Shown: positions 7,976-15,949 of the stretch, piece after piece | Layout of the letters: each line of letters opens with the position of its first letter | How positions within the stretch are numbered: position 1 is the first letter of the stretch | Source of the DNA: Neorhizobium galegae | GTDB taxonomy: Bacteria > Pseudomonadota > Alphaproteobacteria > Rhizobiales > Rhizobiaceae | Direction of reading: 5' to 3' | Length of the DNA: 64,000 nt | Assembly (NCBI RefSeq): GCF_017877055.1 | Contig: NZ_JAGIPG010000002.1 | Coordinates: 1,116,001 to 1,180,000 of the forward strand | Notes under the pieces: generated by a model | The model's input: the letters and a program-made list of their open reading frames with translations, nothing else | What the model was told of the DNA's origin: nothing | Databases searched by the model: none | Program-made: the position numbers and the translations under genes

Positions 7976-8281
7976 ATGGCAGGCGATGACGACGAATACG
8001 TTTATGACGAAGCGACCGGCGAGTGGCGCCCGGCTTCGGAACTGGCCGCGGCCGCAGGCGCGGGCGCCGTCGAGGTGCTCGATGCGTCCGGAAACGTGCT
8101 GAAGGACGGCGATTCCGTCACCCTCATCAAGGACCTGAAGGTCAAGGGCGCAGGGCAGACCCTGAAACAGGGCACGGTCATCAAGTCGATCAGGCTGACC
8201 GACAACCCCGAAGAGATCGACTGCCGCCACGACGCCATCAAGGGCCTGGTGCTACGGACGGAATTCGTGCGCAAGCGGTGA
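7976..8281 (+). CDS. PhnA/YjdM-domain protein
   Basis: The 101-residue protein contains the C-terminal PhnA domain (about residues 34-100): EVLDASGNVLKDGDSVTLIK, then VIKSIRLTD and IDCRHDAIKGLVLRTEF. The N-terminal zinc ribbon of longer PhnA proteins is absent; instead there is an acidic, GWW-like segment EYVYDEATGEWRPASELA. AGGAGA precedes the ATG at 7976. The old name alkylphosphonate utilisation protein does not establish a role; the actual function is unknown. Confidence 0.75.
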   Translation: MAGDDDEYVYDEATGEWRPASELAAAAGAGAVEVLDASGNVLKDGDSVTLIKDLKVKGAGQTLKQGTVIKSIRLTDNPEEIDCRHDAIKGLVLRTEFVRKR

Positions 8282-8382
8282 GAATTGGAGGGCGAGCTTG
8301 ATAGGTGCCAGAGGCACCACGTCCCAATCCGTCAGCAACCGAGATGTGACAAGACCGCCCTCACTACTGGGACACTTGAAGC

Positions 8383-9951
8383 CTACCGCTTCAAGCTCCC
8401 CAAAATCCCCCGCACGATCGCCCGTCCCACCTGCGTCGCAACCGTCCGCGTCACGCTCTTCATCGCCGCTTCGATGATCGTCTCGCGCTGGTAGCCGGAG
8501 CGGCGCGGCTGGGGGCGGCTGCGATCGTCGTCGTCCTTGTCGCCGAAGCCCGGCAGGGTCCAGCCGGTCGTCTCGCCGGAGCCGGCGGGCGGGGCGGACT
8601 GCAGCTCGTCCTGCGCCTTCCTGGCGGCAGCGGCATCGGCGGCCTGCTTGGCGCGGGCAGCGAGGATTTCGAAGGCGGATTCGCGGTCGAGATCCTCGTC
8701 ATAGAGGCCGAGCACCGGGCTGCGGTCCATGATCGTCTGCCGCTCCGGATCGGAAAGCGGGCCGATGCGGCCGGATGGCGGGCGCACCAGCGTGCGCTCG
8801 ACGATCGAGGGAACGCCCTTGCCTTCGAGCGTCGAGACCAGCGCCTCGCCGGTGCCGAGATTGGTGATCGTGGTGGCGCAGTCGAAATCCGGGTTGGGGC
8901 GGAACGTATCGGCTGCCGTCTTCACGGCCTTCTGCTCGCGGGGCGTATAGGCGCGCAGCGCATGCTGAACCCGGTTGCCGAGCTGGGCCAGCACGGTTTC
9001 AGGCACGTCGAGCGGGTTCTGGGTGACGAAATAGACGCCGACGCCCTTGGAGCGGATCAGCCGCACCACCTGTTCGACGCGCTCGGTCAGCACCTTCGGC
9101 GCGTCGTTGAAGAGCAGATGCGCCTCGTCGAAGAAGAACACCAGTTTCGGCTGGGCCGGATCGCCCACTTCCGGCAGTTCCTCGAACAGTTCCGAGAGCA
9201 GCCACAGAAGGAAGGTGGCGTAAAGCCTCGGGTTCATCATCAGCTTGTCGGCGGCGAGCACCGAGATCTGCCCGTAGCCGTTGTTCGGGTTTGTACGCAT
9301 GATGTCTGAAATCTTCAGCGCCGGTTCGCCGAAGAAATGCTCGGCGCCCTGCTGTTCCAGCACCAGCAGCCCGCGCTGGATCGAGGCGACGGACGCCTTC
9401 GAGATCAGCCCGAACTGGCTGGAAAGCTCGCTGGCATTCTCCGCCATGTAGTTCAGCAGGGAGGCGAAATCCTTGAGGTCGAGCAGCGGCAGGTTCGCCT
9501 TGTCGGCGATCTTGAAGGCAATGTTGATGACGCCTTCCTGCGGCTCGGATGCGTCCATCAGGCGCGACAGCAGCAGCGGCCCCATCTCGGCGATTGTGGT
9601 GCGCACCCGGTGGCCCTTTTCGCCGAACAGATCCCAGAAGATCACCGGGAACTGTTCGAAATCGTAGTCCTGGAAACCGATCTGCTCGGCGCGCTTCAGG
9701 AGAAAATCCTTGGCCTCGCCCTTCATGGCGATGCCGGAGAGATCCCCCTTGATGTCGGCGGCGAAGACGGGCACGCCGGCCTTCGAAAAACCTTCGGCGA
9801 GCACCTGCAGGGTCACCGTCTTGCCGGTGCCGGTGGCGCCGGTGACGAGACCGTGGCGGTTGCCGAACTTCAGTTCGAGATATTCAGATTTGTTGAGCGA
9901 ATCGTCCGGCTTGCGGCTGCCGCCGATGAAGAGCTTTCCCGTATCGTCCAT
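8383..9951 (-). CDS. HerA-like ATPase, DUF853 (YjgR type)
   Basis: The 522-residue protein has Walker A GATGTGKT at residues 38-45, Walker B LVFFFDEAHLL near residue 270, and the downstream FVTQNPLDVPETVLAQLGNR segment typical of DUF853/YjgR. It is a predicted DNA-translocase-like ATPase of the FtsK/HerA superfamily; its substrate is unknown. The C-terminal 100 residues are Ala/Arg-rich and low in complexity before an amphipathic end. It is divergent from the YihY gene. Confidence 0.85.
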   Translation of the reverse strand: MDDTGKLFIGGSRKPDDSLNKSEYLELKFGNRHGLVTGATGTGKTVTLQVLAEGFSKAGVPVFAADIKGDLSGIAMKGEAKDFLLKRAEQIGFQDYDFEQFPVIFWDLFGEKGHRVRTTIAEMGPLLLSRLMDASEPQEGVINIAFKIADKANLPLLDLKDFASLLNYMAENASELSSQFGLISKASVASIQRGLLVLEQQGAEHFFGEPALKISDIMRTNPNNGYGQISVLAADKLMMNPRLYATFLLWLLSELFEELPEVGDPAQPKLVFFFDEAHLLFNDAPKVLTERVEQVVRLIRSKGVGVYFVTQNPLDVPETVLAQLGNRVQHALRAYTPREQKAVKTAADTFRPNPDFDCATTITNLGTGEALVSTLEGKGVPSIVERTLVRPPSGRIGPLSDPERQTIMDRSPVLGLYDEDLDRESAFEILAARAKQAADAAAARKAQDELQSAPPAGSGETTGWTLPGFGDKDDDDRSRPQPRRSGYQRETIIEAAMKSVTRTVATQVGRAIVRGILGSLKR

Positions 9952-10068
9952 GCAACTATGCGCTCCCTGACCGCGTTCTTAGCCCATTGCTTATAGGATG
10001 TGCGGAGGCGCCGGGCAACGGCAACGAGACCGGTCCGCTCCCGCCCGCAAAGGGAAGGCTGGGCAGGC

Positions 10069-11052
10069 ATGACGACCGGCGAAACGGTCCCCGCATTGGA
10101 AAAGAACAGGGGCCGCGAGGCTGATTCTCCCGAGGAGATTCCTCCTCCCGGCCTGAAGGACGTCCTCTGGCGCGTGTATGGAAGCCTCGCGCAGGATCGC
10201 ATCACGCTGATTGCCGCCGGGGTCACCTATTATCTTCTGCTGGCGCTGTTTCCGGCCGCTAGCGCGCTCGTCTCCATTTACGGTTTCATCTCGGATCCGG
10301 CGGCGATCGTCGACCGCATCACGTTCCTGAGCTCGGTCATGCCGGCGGATGCCCTGAACATTTTTCTCGACCAGCTGCGGGCGCTGACCACCGAGCGCAA
10401 TACGACGTTGTCGATCGCCCTGATCGGCGGCCTGGCGCTGGCGCTCTGGAGCGCCAATAACGGCATGAAAGCGCTGTTCGAGGCGATGAACGTCGCCTAT
10501 GCGGAAGAGGAAAAGCGCAGCATCGTGCGCCTCAACCTCATCTCGCTCCTGTTCACGTTCGGGGCGCTGCTTTTGGCGATCGTCATCCTGTTTGCGATGG
10601 GCGTGGTGCCTGCGGTGCTACGCTATCTCTGGCTCGACCGATGGACGGAAATCATCATCCGCCTGGCGCGCTGGCCGATCATGATGCTGTTCGTCACGGG
10701 CGGCATCATGATGCTCTACCGCTTCGGCCCGAGCCGCGAGCCGGCAAAGCTCAAATGGCTCACCTGGGGCGCGGCCTTCTCGGCTGTCGCCTGGCTCGCC
10801 GCCTCGATTGCAGTTTCCTTCTATCTGGGGAATATTGCCGACTACAATGCCACCTACGGCACGCTCGGCGCGCTGATCGGCTTCATGGTCTGGACATGGA
10901 TATCGGTCATCATTGTTATCGTCGGTGCCGAGATCAATGCCGAACTCGAACACCAGACGGCCCGCGATTCGACCACCGGAAGGCCGAAACCCCTAGGCGC
11001 CCGCGGCGCCTATATGGCGGACACGGTGGGCGAGCGTTCCGGTAAAGCGTGA
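10069..11052 (+). CDS. YihY/BrkB family inner-membrane protein
   Basis: The 327-residue protein has about six transmembrane segments, beginning with LIAAGVTYYLLLALFPAA and ending near GFMVWTWISVIIVIVGAEINAEL, the latter being the family signature near the C-terminus. The family was once misnamed ribonuclease BN; its function is unknown. A frame open from GTG 10000 exists, but the ATG at 10069 is closer to the family start. Confidence 0.8.
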   Translation: MTTGETVPALEKNRGREADSPEEIPPPGLKDVLWRVYGSLAQDRITLIAAGVTYYLLLALFPAASALVSIYGFISDPAAIVDRITFLSSVMPADALNIFLDQLRALTTERNTTLSIALIGGLALALWSANNGMKALFEAMNVAYAEEEKRSIVRLNLISLLFTFGALLLAIVILFAMGVVPAVLRYLWLDRWTEIIIRLARWPIMMLFVTGGIMMLYRFGPSREPAKLKWLTWGAAFSAVAWLAASIAVSFYLGNIADYNATYGTLGALIGFMVWTWISVIIVIVGAEINAELEHQTARDSTTGRPKPLGARGAYMADTVGERSGKA

Positions 11053-11108
11053 AGCCCCGCGATGCGTCACGCGCCCTGTTGGCTTCGGCAAAGACTGTGT
11101 GTATTACC

Positions 11109-11124
11109 TTGACGTGAACGTCAA
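11109..11124. promoter_or_regulatory. Palindromic operator-like site TTGACGTGAACGTCAA
   Basis: TTGACG and CGTCAA are perfect 6-base arms around TGAA, 18 bases before the next start codon. The site resembles dyads bound by MerR-family regulators of the LiuR type. No regulator gene is adjacent, so an unlinked regulator would be needed. Confidence 0.45.
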
Positions 11125-11142
11125 AACCTTCAGGAGAGATTG

Positions 11143-11532
11143 ATGAACGAACTGGTTTCCCGCGTCGCCGACAATGTCGGCATTGCCCCTGACGTCGCCG
11201 AAAAGGCGATCGGCATGATGCTCGGTTTCCTGCAGCGCGAGGCCGATGACGGCGCGGTCGCCAAGATGATCGAGGCGATCCCGGGTGCTTCCGAACTGGT
11301 CGCGAAGTTCAACGGCGAAGGTGCCGGCGGCGGCGGTCTCCTCGGCGGCCTGATGGCTAGCTTCGGCGGCGGTGTCATGGCACTCGGCCAGCAGCTGATG
11401 AGCCAGGGTCTCGGCATGGGCGAAATCACCGGCCTTGCCAAGGAAACCATGGCGGTCGCCCGCGAACATGCCGGCGACGAGGTGGTCGACACGGTCGTCG
11501 CCTCGGTCCCGGGGCTGAGCCAGTTCGTCTGA
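11143..11532 (+). CDS. Small Gly/Ala-rich protein of unknown function
   Basis: The 129-residue protein has an N-terminal helical part (about 1-50: VADNVGIAPDVAEKAIGMML, then VAKMIEAIPGASEL), a glycine-rich middle and a second helical part ending VDTVVASVPGLSQFV. The repeated pattern of a helix followed by a IPG/VPG turn resembles DUF2780/DUF2267-type proteins. AGGAGAGA precedes the ATG. It follows a palindromic operator-like site and ends at a clear terminator, so it is probably a single-gene transcript. Confidence 0.6.
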   Translation: MNELVSRVADNVGIAPDVAEKAIGMMLGFLQREADDGAVAKMIEAIPGASELVAKFNGEGAGGGGLLGGLMASFGGGVMALGQQLMSQGLGMGEITGLAKETMAVAREHAGDEVVDTVVASVPGLSQFV

Positions 11533-11551
11533 TCGGCACCTTTCAAGCATC

Positions 11552-11585
11552 AAGCCGCTGGCCGCGAAGCCGGCGGCTTTTTGTG
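11552..11585 (+). terminator. Terminator after 11143-11532
   Basis: AGCCGCTGGC and GCCGGCGGCT form a stem with one bulge around CGCGAA and are followed by TTTTTGTG. Confidence 0.8.
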
Positions 11586-11696
11586 GGGTCCAAAGCCAAT
11601 GAGACCGACTGAGGGGTAATCGGCACTGTGGCAGCTTGCGGGCTTGTCCTGCGTTTCGCACTCTCCATGTCACTATACCCCGGATAGGAAGTTGCC

Positions 11697-11981
11697 ATGT
11701 CCTATGATGACGAAGCCGCCATGGTGCGAATAACGGGAAGGGTACAAGGCGTCGGTTTCCGTGCCTGGACCCGCGAGGAGGCAGAACAGCTGGGTTTGAC
11801 GGGCTGGGTCCGCAATGAGCCGGATCGATCCGTCCTTGCTTTGATCGCGGGATCACCCGCCCGCATATCGCAAATGCTCGAGCGTTTCCGGCACGGTCCG
11901 CCCGGCGCTGCCGTTTCCGGCGTGGAGCGACAACCGGCGACGCTTGCGGAAAAGCCGATCGGCTTCCGGATCACCAAATGA
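11697..11981 (+). CDS. Acylphosphatase
   Basis: The 94-residue protein carries both signatures of the family: [11 protein letters not shown] (about residues 13-23, phosphate-binding loop with the catalytic Arg) and [11 protein letters not shown] (about residues 36-46, with the catalytic Asn). It should hydrolyse acyl phosphates in the cytoplasm. The length is usual. GGAAGTTGCC lies before the ATG. The gene appears to stand alone. Confidence 0.9.
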   Translation: MSYDDEAAMVRITGRVQGVGFRAWTREEAEQLGLTGWVRNEPDRSVLALIAGSPARISQMLERFRHGPPGAAVSGVERQPATLAEKPIGFRITK

Positions 11982-12166
11982 CCTGACCGATCGTTCGCTT
12001 TCCCGGCTCTGGGCAGCGGATCCTTTCCGGTTATCCGGTCCGAAACGACGACGGTGGTTTCGGCAGCGGCTGCGACAGAAAAGTCATTGACTTTTCACCC
12101 TTTAAGGCACATTTCCAAAGCGAAGTGACGTCCGACCGGGCGCCACTCTTTCAAAGGACAATTGAG

Positions 12167-12226
12167 ATGAACCCCGACAGTCGAAGTTCGACGTCATCAT
12201 ACCGACCCGTTCCTGCGGGGCTCTAG
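12167..12226 (+). CDS. Leader ORF upstream of corA
   Basis: A 19-codon ORF starts at ATG 12167 with AAAGGA upstream and stops at TAG 12224. It begins MNPDSRSS and ends RPVPAGL. The Pro/Asp-bearing N-terminus and the later Pro codons resemble MgtL-type leader peptides, in which such sequences respond to low magnesium. It ends 57 bases before the corA start. Coding is inferred from the ribosome binding site and the setting; chance cannot be excluded for so short an ORF. Confidence 0.45.
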   Translation: MNPDSRSSTSSYRPVPAGL

Positions 12227-12247
12227 TCCTTACCTGAAAGGATGCGC

Positions 12248-12279
12248 GCTCCGAAGGGACCGATGGTCCGAAAAGGAGC
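12248..12279 (+). promoter_or_regulatory. Hairpin covering the corA ribosome binding site
   Basis: An outer stem GCTCC/GGAGC (12248-12252 with 12275-12279) and an inner stem GGACC/GGTCC (12257-12261 with 12265-12269) enclose a purine-rich internal loop GAAG/GAAAA. The outer right arm contains the Shine-Dalgarno GGAG of corA, so folding should hide it. Confidence 0.55.
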
Positions 12280-12283
12280 CGTC

Positions 12284-13327
12284 ATGCTGCGCATCCATGC
12301 CTACGACCTTGATCGCCTTGTTTCCGTCGCTTCCGATGTGCCGGCCGTTGCCGCATCGCCGATCGCTTCCGATCCGTCGGCACCGGTCACGCCTGCCCCC
12401 GCAATCCCTGCAGTCGTCTGGTACGACCTTGTCAGCCCCACGCCTGACGAGGAGCGCATCGTCGGCGAGCGCCTCGGCATCACCGTGCCGACCATGGACG
12501 AAATGGAGGATATCGAACTCTCCGCCCGCCTCTACCAGGAGGACGGCGCCGAGTTCATGACCATGACGGTGCTGACCAGGCCCGATGCCGGCACGCCGCG
12601 CAAGGTGCCGGTCACCTTCATCGTCAAGGGCCAGGTCTTGGTCACCGTCCGTTATGCCGAGCCGCGCCCCTTCGACGCCTTCATGGCGCGCGCCCGCAAG
12701 CCGAACGGGTCAGGCATGCATTGCGGTTACGGCGAACTGATCATGACCGGGTTGATCGAGGCGATCATCGACCGCATGGCCGACACGCTGGAACGGCTCG
12801 GCACCGAGATCGACCAGATTTCCCAGGAAGTCTTTTCGGCCAAGGCTGCCAAGGCCAACAAGAAGACCCGCGACCTGCAGGACCTCATCCGCGAGGTCGG
12901 CCAGAAGGGCGAGTTCATCACCGTCGTGCGCGAAAGCCTCGTCAGCGTCTCCCGCGTCGTCGCCTACTATGCAGCGCTCGACGGCGTCGATCGCAAGCTT
13001 TCCAAGGAACTGCGCCAGCGCCTGAAACTGCTGCAGCGGGACGCCACCTCGCTCGGCGATCACTCGGCCTTCCTGTCCGGCAAGATCAATTTCCTGCTCG
13101 ATGCGACGCTGGGACTGATCAATCTCGAGCAGAACCAGATCATCAAGATCTTCTCGGTCGCCTCGGTCGTTTTCCTGCCGCCGACACTGGTCGCCTCGAT
13201 CTACGGCATGAACTTCGCCAACCAGCCGGAACTGCAATGGACCTACGGCTACCACATGGCGATCGCCATGATGATCGTCTCGATGGCTCTGCCCTATCTG
13301 TATTTCAAGCGGAAGGGCTGGCTTTGA
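12284..13327 (+). CDS. corA: CorA-type magnesium/divalent-metal channel
   Basis: The 347-residue protein has the cytoplasmic CorA domain and two C-terminal membrane segments, the first followed by the diagnostic YGMNF selectivity loop (near residue 306) and the last ending YLYFKRKGWL. It imports magnesium, possibly also cobalt or nickel. The ATG at 12284 follows AAAAGGAGC by 4 bases; an earlier ATG at 12242 lies inside the upstream hairpin and is less likely. Regulation through the upstream leader ORF and hairpin is inferred. A bidirectional terminator follows. Confidence 0.9.
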   Translation: MLRIHAYDLDRLVSVASDVPAVAASPIASDPSAPVTPAPAIPAVVWYDLVSPTPDEERIVGERLGITVPTMDEMEDIELSARLYQEDGAEFMTMTVLTRPDAGTPRKVPVTFIVKGQVLVTVRYAEPRPFDAFMARARKPNGSGMHCGYGELIMTGLIEAIIDRMADTLERLGTEIDQISQEVFSAKAAKANKKTRDLQDLIREVGQKGEFITVVRESLVSVSRVVAYYAALDGVDRKLSKELRQRLKLLQRDATSLGDHSAFLSGKINFLLDATLGLINLEQNQIIKIFSVASVVFLPPTLVASIYGMNFANQPELQWTYGYHMAIAMMIVSMALPYLYFKRKGWL

Positions 13328-13333
13328 ACAACA

Positions 13334-13366
13334 AGGAAGGCCTCCGGACGTTTCCGGCGGCCTTTC
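13334..13366. terminator. Terminator between corA and brnA
   Basis: AAGGCCTCCGGA and TTCCGGCGGCCTTT pair around CGT with one bulge, with A-rich sequence left and TTTCTC right. It lies between the convergent corA and brnTA units and can serve both. Confidence 0.8.
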
Positions 13367-13621
13367 TCACCTCTTGGCAAGCCACGCCCTCAGGACGTCG
13401 TTGATACGGGACTGCCAGCCCGGTCCATCGGACCTGAAGCCTTCCAACACATCTGCGTCCAGCCTGATCGTGGTCGAAACCTTGGTCTGCTCGCTTTTGG
13501 GACGGCCACGGACGACCGGCGCTGCTGCGAGTTTTTCCGCCCACGGGCTCTCCGTCAAATCCGGGGCGTCATCCTTAATGTCCCGCAAGTCTTTGGCCAT
13601 AGGCTTTTTGCTCTCGGTCAT
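13367..13621 (-). CDS. brnA: BrnA-type antitoxin
   Basis: The 84-residue protein has a C-terminal ribbon-helix-helix-like DNA-binding part (STTIRLDADVLEGFRSDGPGWQSRINDVLRAWLAK, given here only as spanning residues 49-83) typical of BrnA/DUF4415 antitoxins. It should bind the BrnT toxin and repress the operon. It overlaps the end of the brnT reading frame by 47 bases, as brnTA genes often do. The partner toxin is frameshifted, while this gene is intact. Confidence 0.85.
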   Translation of the reverse strand: MTESKKPMAKDLRDIKDDAPDLTESPWAEKLAAAPVVRGRPKSEQTKVSTTIRLDADVLEGFRSDGPGWQSRINDVLRAWLAKR

Positions 13622-13852
13622 TGGCTTTCCTCATGCTGATGATGCGCTGGTCGTCTTCCCGCGGTGTCCAGACAAGAACGACCATGCGTTCGTCCAGAAA
13701 GCCGACAGTGAAAGCGCGTTTCTCCATAATTGATCCGGTCGTCTTCGATCGTCAGATGAGAGCCGTCAAAGACTTTGCCCGCATCGGCAAAATCGAGCCC
13801 CCCGCTGTTCAGGAGTGAAAAGGCGTTTCGCCGGATCGAATATTACAGCCAT
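13575..13852 (-). pseudogene. brnT: BrnT-type RNase toxin, frameshifted
   Basis: Reading from ATG 13852, MAVIFDPAKRLFTPEQ and GLDFADAGKVFDGSHLTIED match BrnT, followed by DRINYGETRF. There the frame breaks at a TTT run (13713-13711). Dropping one base restores TVGFLDERMVVLVWTPRED and then QRIISMRKANDREQ to the TAA at 13575, the normal BrnT C-terminus. The gene thus has a one-base insertion that should abolish the RNase. A sequencing error at the short T run is the alternative. A TTGT-ACAA dyad just upstream may be the BrnA operator. Confidence 0.75.
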
Positions 13853-13904
13853 TTATTGTTACTACAAAAATAGGAGTTTTCCAATCCTCATCGGCCGGTC
13901 GCAA

Positions 13905-13934
13905 CGAAAAAATGCGCCGGAGATCTCCGGCGCA
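13905..13934 (-). terminator. Terminator after the aldo/keto reductase gene
   Basis: TGCGCCGGAGA and TCTCCGGCGCA form a perfect 11-base inverted repeat (13913-13934), followed on the minus strand by TTTTTTCG. It ends the 13959-14786 gene. Confidence 0.85.
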
Positions 13935-13958
13935 TCGTGTCGGCTTTGTCGATGAAGG

Positions 13959-14786
13959 TCAAACATCCCATACCGGTGCCAAGTGCCCCGGACTGACGAT
14001 GCGGCCGGTCGGCTTGGCGAGTGCGTGGATCGCCTGCATCTCGTCTTCCGACAGCGCGAAATCGAACACGTCGAAGTTTTCCGGCAGGCGCGAGACGGTC
14101 GCGGTCTTGGAAAGCGCGATCACGTCCTTCTGCTGGATCGCCCAGCGCAGCGTCACCTGGGCGGCCGTCTTGCCGTGCCTGGCGCCGATATCCTTCAGCA
14201 CCTCGTCGCCCGGCACCGCGCCGTTCGCCATCAGGTAATAGGCGGTCAGCGACATGCCGTGTTTGGCGACTTCGGCCAGAACCTTCGTCTGGTCGAGATA
14301 GGGATGGTATTCCACCTGGTTGGTGGCAAGCGGCGCGTCGGAAAGCTTCACCGCTTCGGCGATCAGCGCGACGGAAAAGTTGGAGACGCCGATATTTCTG
14401 ACCTTGCCGGCCTTTTTCAACTCGTTCAGCGCGCCCATGCGGTCGGCGAGCGGCATTTCGCTCTGCGGCCAGTGGAGGAGAAGCAGATCGACATAGTCGG
14501 TCTTCAGCTTGGCCAGGCTCTCATCGACCGAGGCGATGAAGGCGGCATGGCCGACGCGATCGACCCAGACCTTGGTGGTGAGAAAGATGTCGGCGCGCGG
14601 GATGCGGGACTTGGACAACACGTCGCCGACGGCCGCTTCGTTCTTGTAGATCTGCGCGGTATCGACATGGCGAAAACCGAGCTTCAGGGCTTCCGGCAGT
14701 ACGCGGGCGACGTCCTCGTCGGGCATGCGGAATGTGCCGAAGCCGAGGGCAGGGATGTTGGCGCCATTGGCGCTGACTGTGAACAT
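13959..14786 (-). CDS. Aldo/keto reductase, 2,5-diketo-gluconate reductase-like
   Basis: The 275-residue TIM-barrel reductase shows the catalytic tetrad context: HVDTAQIYKNE (Asp, Tyr), LTTKVW (Lys) and LLLLHWP (His). GVSNFSV and the C-terminal IALSKTATVSRLPEN match the AKR5-type group. It reduces carbonyls with NADPH; the natural substrate is not evident. It is followed by a perfect terminator and preceded by a second aldo/keto reductase of another subfamily, separated by about 100 bases. Confidence 0.85.
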   Translation of the reverse strand: MFTVSANGANIPALGFGTFRMPDEDVARVLPEALKLGFRHVDTAQIYKNEAAVGDVLSKSRIPRADIFLTTKVWVDRVGHAAFIASVDESLAKLKTDYVDLLLLHWPQSEMPLADRMGALNELKKAGKVRNIGVSNFSVALIAEAVKLSDAPLATNQVEYHPYLDQTKVLAEVAKHGMSLTAYYLMANGAVPGDEVLKDIGARHGKTAAQVTLRWAIQQKDVIALSKTATVSRLPENFDVFDFALSEDEMQAIHALAKPTGRIVSPGHLAPVWDV

Positions 14787-14888
14787 ATCGAACTCCTGAA
14801 GGAAAGCCCGGCAAACGGCCGGGCGGAATGAGGCCCCTATTACATGGACCGATTCGGTGACGGATCAACCACCCGAGTTTTCGGGGCG

Positions 14889-15926
14889 TCAGCCGGCGAT
14901 AGGCGGATTGAGGCGGGCAAAACCCTCCTGCCGCCGATAGGGGAAATGCGGATAAGGCGCAGTGACGGCACTGGCCGCATCGAGCCTGCCGATCTGCTCT
15001 GCCGTCAGCGACCAGCCGACGGCCCCGAGATTCTGGCGAAGCTGCTCCTCGTTGCGGGCGCCGATGATGACGGAGGAGACGGTCGGCCGGCTGGTCAGCC
15101 AGTTGATCGCCACCTGCGGCACGCTCCTGCCGGTTTCGTCGGCCGCCGCCTGCAGCGCATCGACCACCCGGTAAAGCAGTTCGTCCTCCACCGGCGGGCC
15201 GAAATCCGCCGTCTCATGCAGCCGGCTGCCTTGCGGGATCGGCTTGCCGCGGCTGATCTTGCCGGTGAGGCGCCCCCAGCCGAGCGGACTCCACACGAGC
15301 GCACCGAGACCCTGATCTTTCCCGAGCGGCATCAGGTCCCATTCGTAATCACGGCCGATCAGCGAATAATAGACCTGGTTCGCCACATAGCGGGTCAGCC
15401 CATGCCGCTCGGCCACCGCCAGCGATTTCATGATCTGCCATCCGGAGAAGTTGGAAACGCCGATATAGCGCAGCTTGCCGTCCTTCACGAGCTGGTCGAG
15501 CGTCGAGACCACTTCCTCGACCGGCGTCGAGGCATCGAAGGCGTGCAGCTGGAAGATGTCGATATGGTCGGTGCCGAGCCGCTTCAGCGCCGCATCCACC
15601 GCGCCGATCAGCCGGGAGCGCGACGAGCCCCAGTCGTTCGGCCCGTTGCCGGTCGGCAGGCTGGCCTTGGTGGAGATCAGCACCTCGTTCCGCCGGCCCT
15701 TGATCGCCTGGCCGAGCACTTCTTCCGAAGCGCCGTTCGAATAGACGTCGGCAGTGTCGAACAGGTTGACGCCGGCCTCCAGGCAGATGTCGACAAGGCG
15801 GCGGGCCTCTTCGACATCGGTCGTGCCCCAGTGGCTGAACAGCGGGCCGGAACCGCCGAACGTGCCGGCTCCGAAGCTGAGCACCGGCACCCTGAGGCCG
15901 GATTGTCCGAGATTGCGATATTCCAT
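14889..15926 (-). CDS. Aldo/keto reductase, YajO/Tas-like subfamily
   Basis: The 345-residue protein begins MEYRNLGQSGLRVPVLSFGAG and carries FDTADVYSNGASEEVLG (Asp/Tyr), STKASLP (Lys), IFQLHAFD (His) and the C-terminal VIIGARNEEQLRQNLGA cofactor motif of the larger aldo/keto reductases. The correct start is the ATG at 15926; the frame runs on upstream inside the MFS gene on the same strand only by chance. It lies 23 bases after the MFS gene and is probably cotranscribed with it. Confidence 0.88.
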   Translation of the reverse strand: MEYRNLGQSGLRVPVLSFGAGTFGGSGPLFSHWGTTDVEEARRLVDICLEAGVNLFDTADVYSNGASEEVLGQAIKGRRNEVLISTKASLPTGNGPNDWGSSRSRLIGAVDAALKRLGTDHIDIFQLHAFDASTPVEEVVSTLDQLVKDGKLRYIGVSNFSGWQIMKSLAVAERHGLTRYVANQVYYSLIGRDYEWDLMPLGKDQGLGALVWSPLGWGRLTGKISRGKPIPQGSRLHETADFGPPVEDELLYRVVDALQAAADETGRSVPQVAINWLTSRPTVSSVIIGARNEEQLRQNLGAVGWSLTAEQIGRLDAASAVTAPYPHFPYRRQEGFARLNPPIAG

Positions 15927-15949
15927 GGTCGTGTTCCTCGAATTGACGG

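Noticed and set aside
8282..8382. Possible small RNA between the PhnA-like and HerA-like genes
   Set aside because: GTCCCAATCC and CACTACTGGGAC give only a weak stem and no T tract; it lies between convergent genes and is probably plain spacer.
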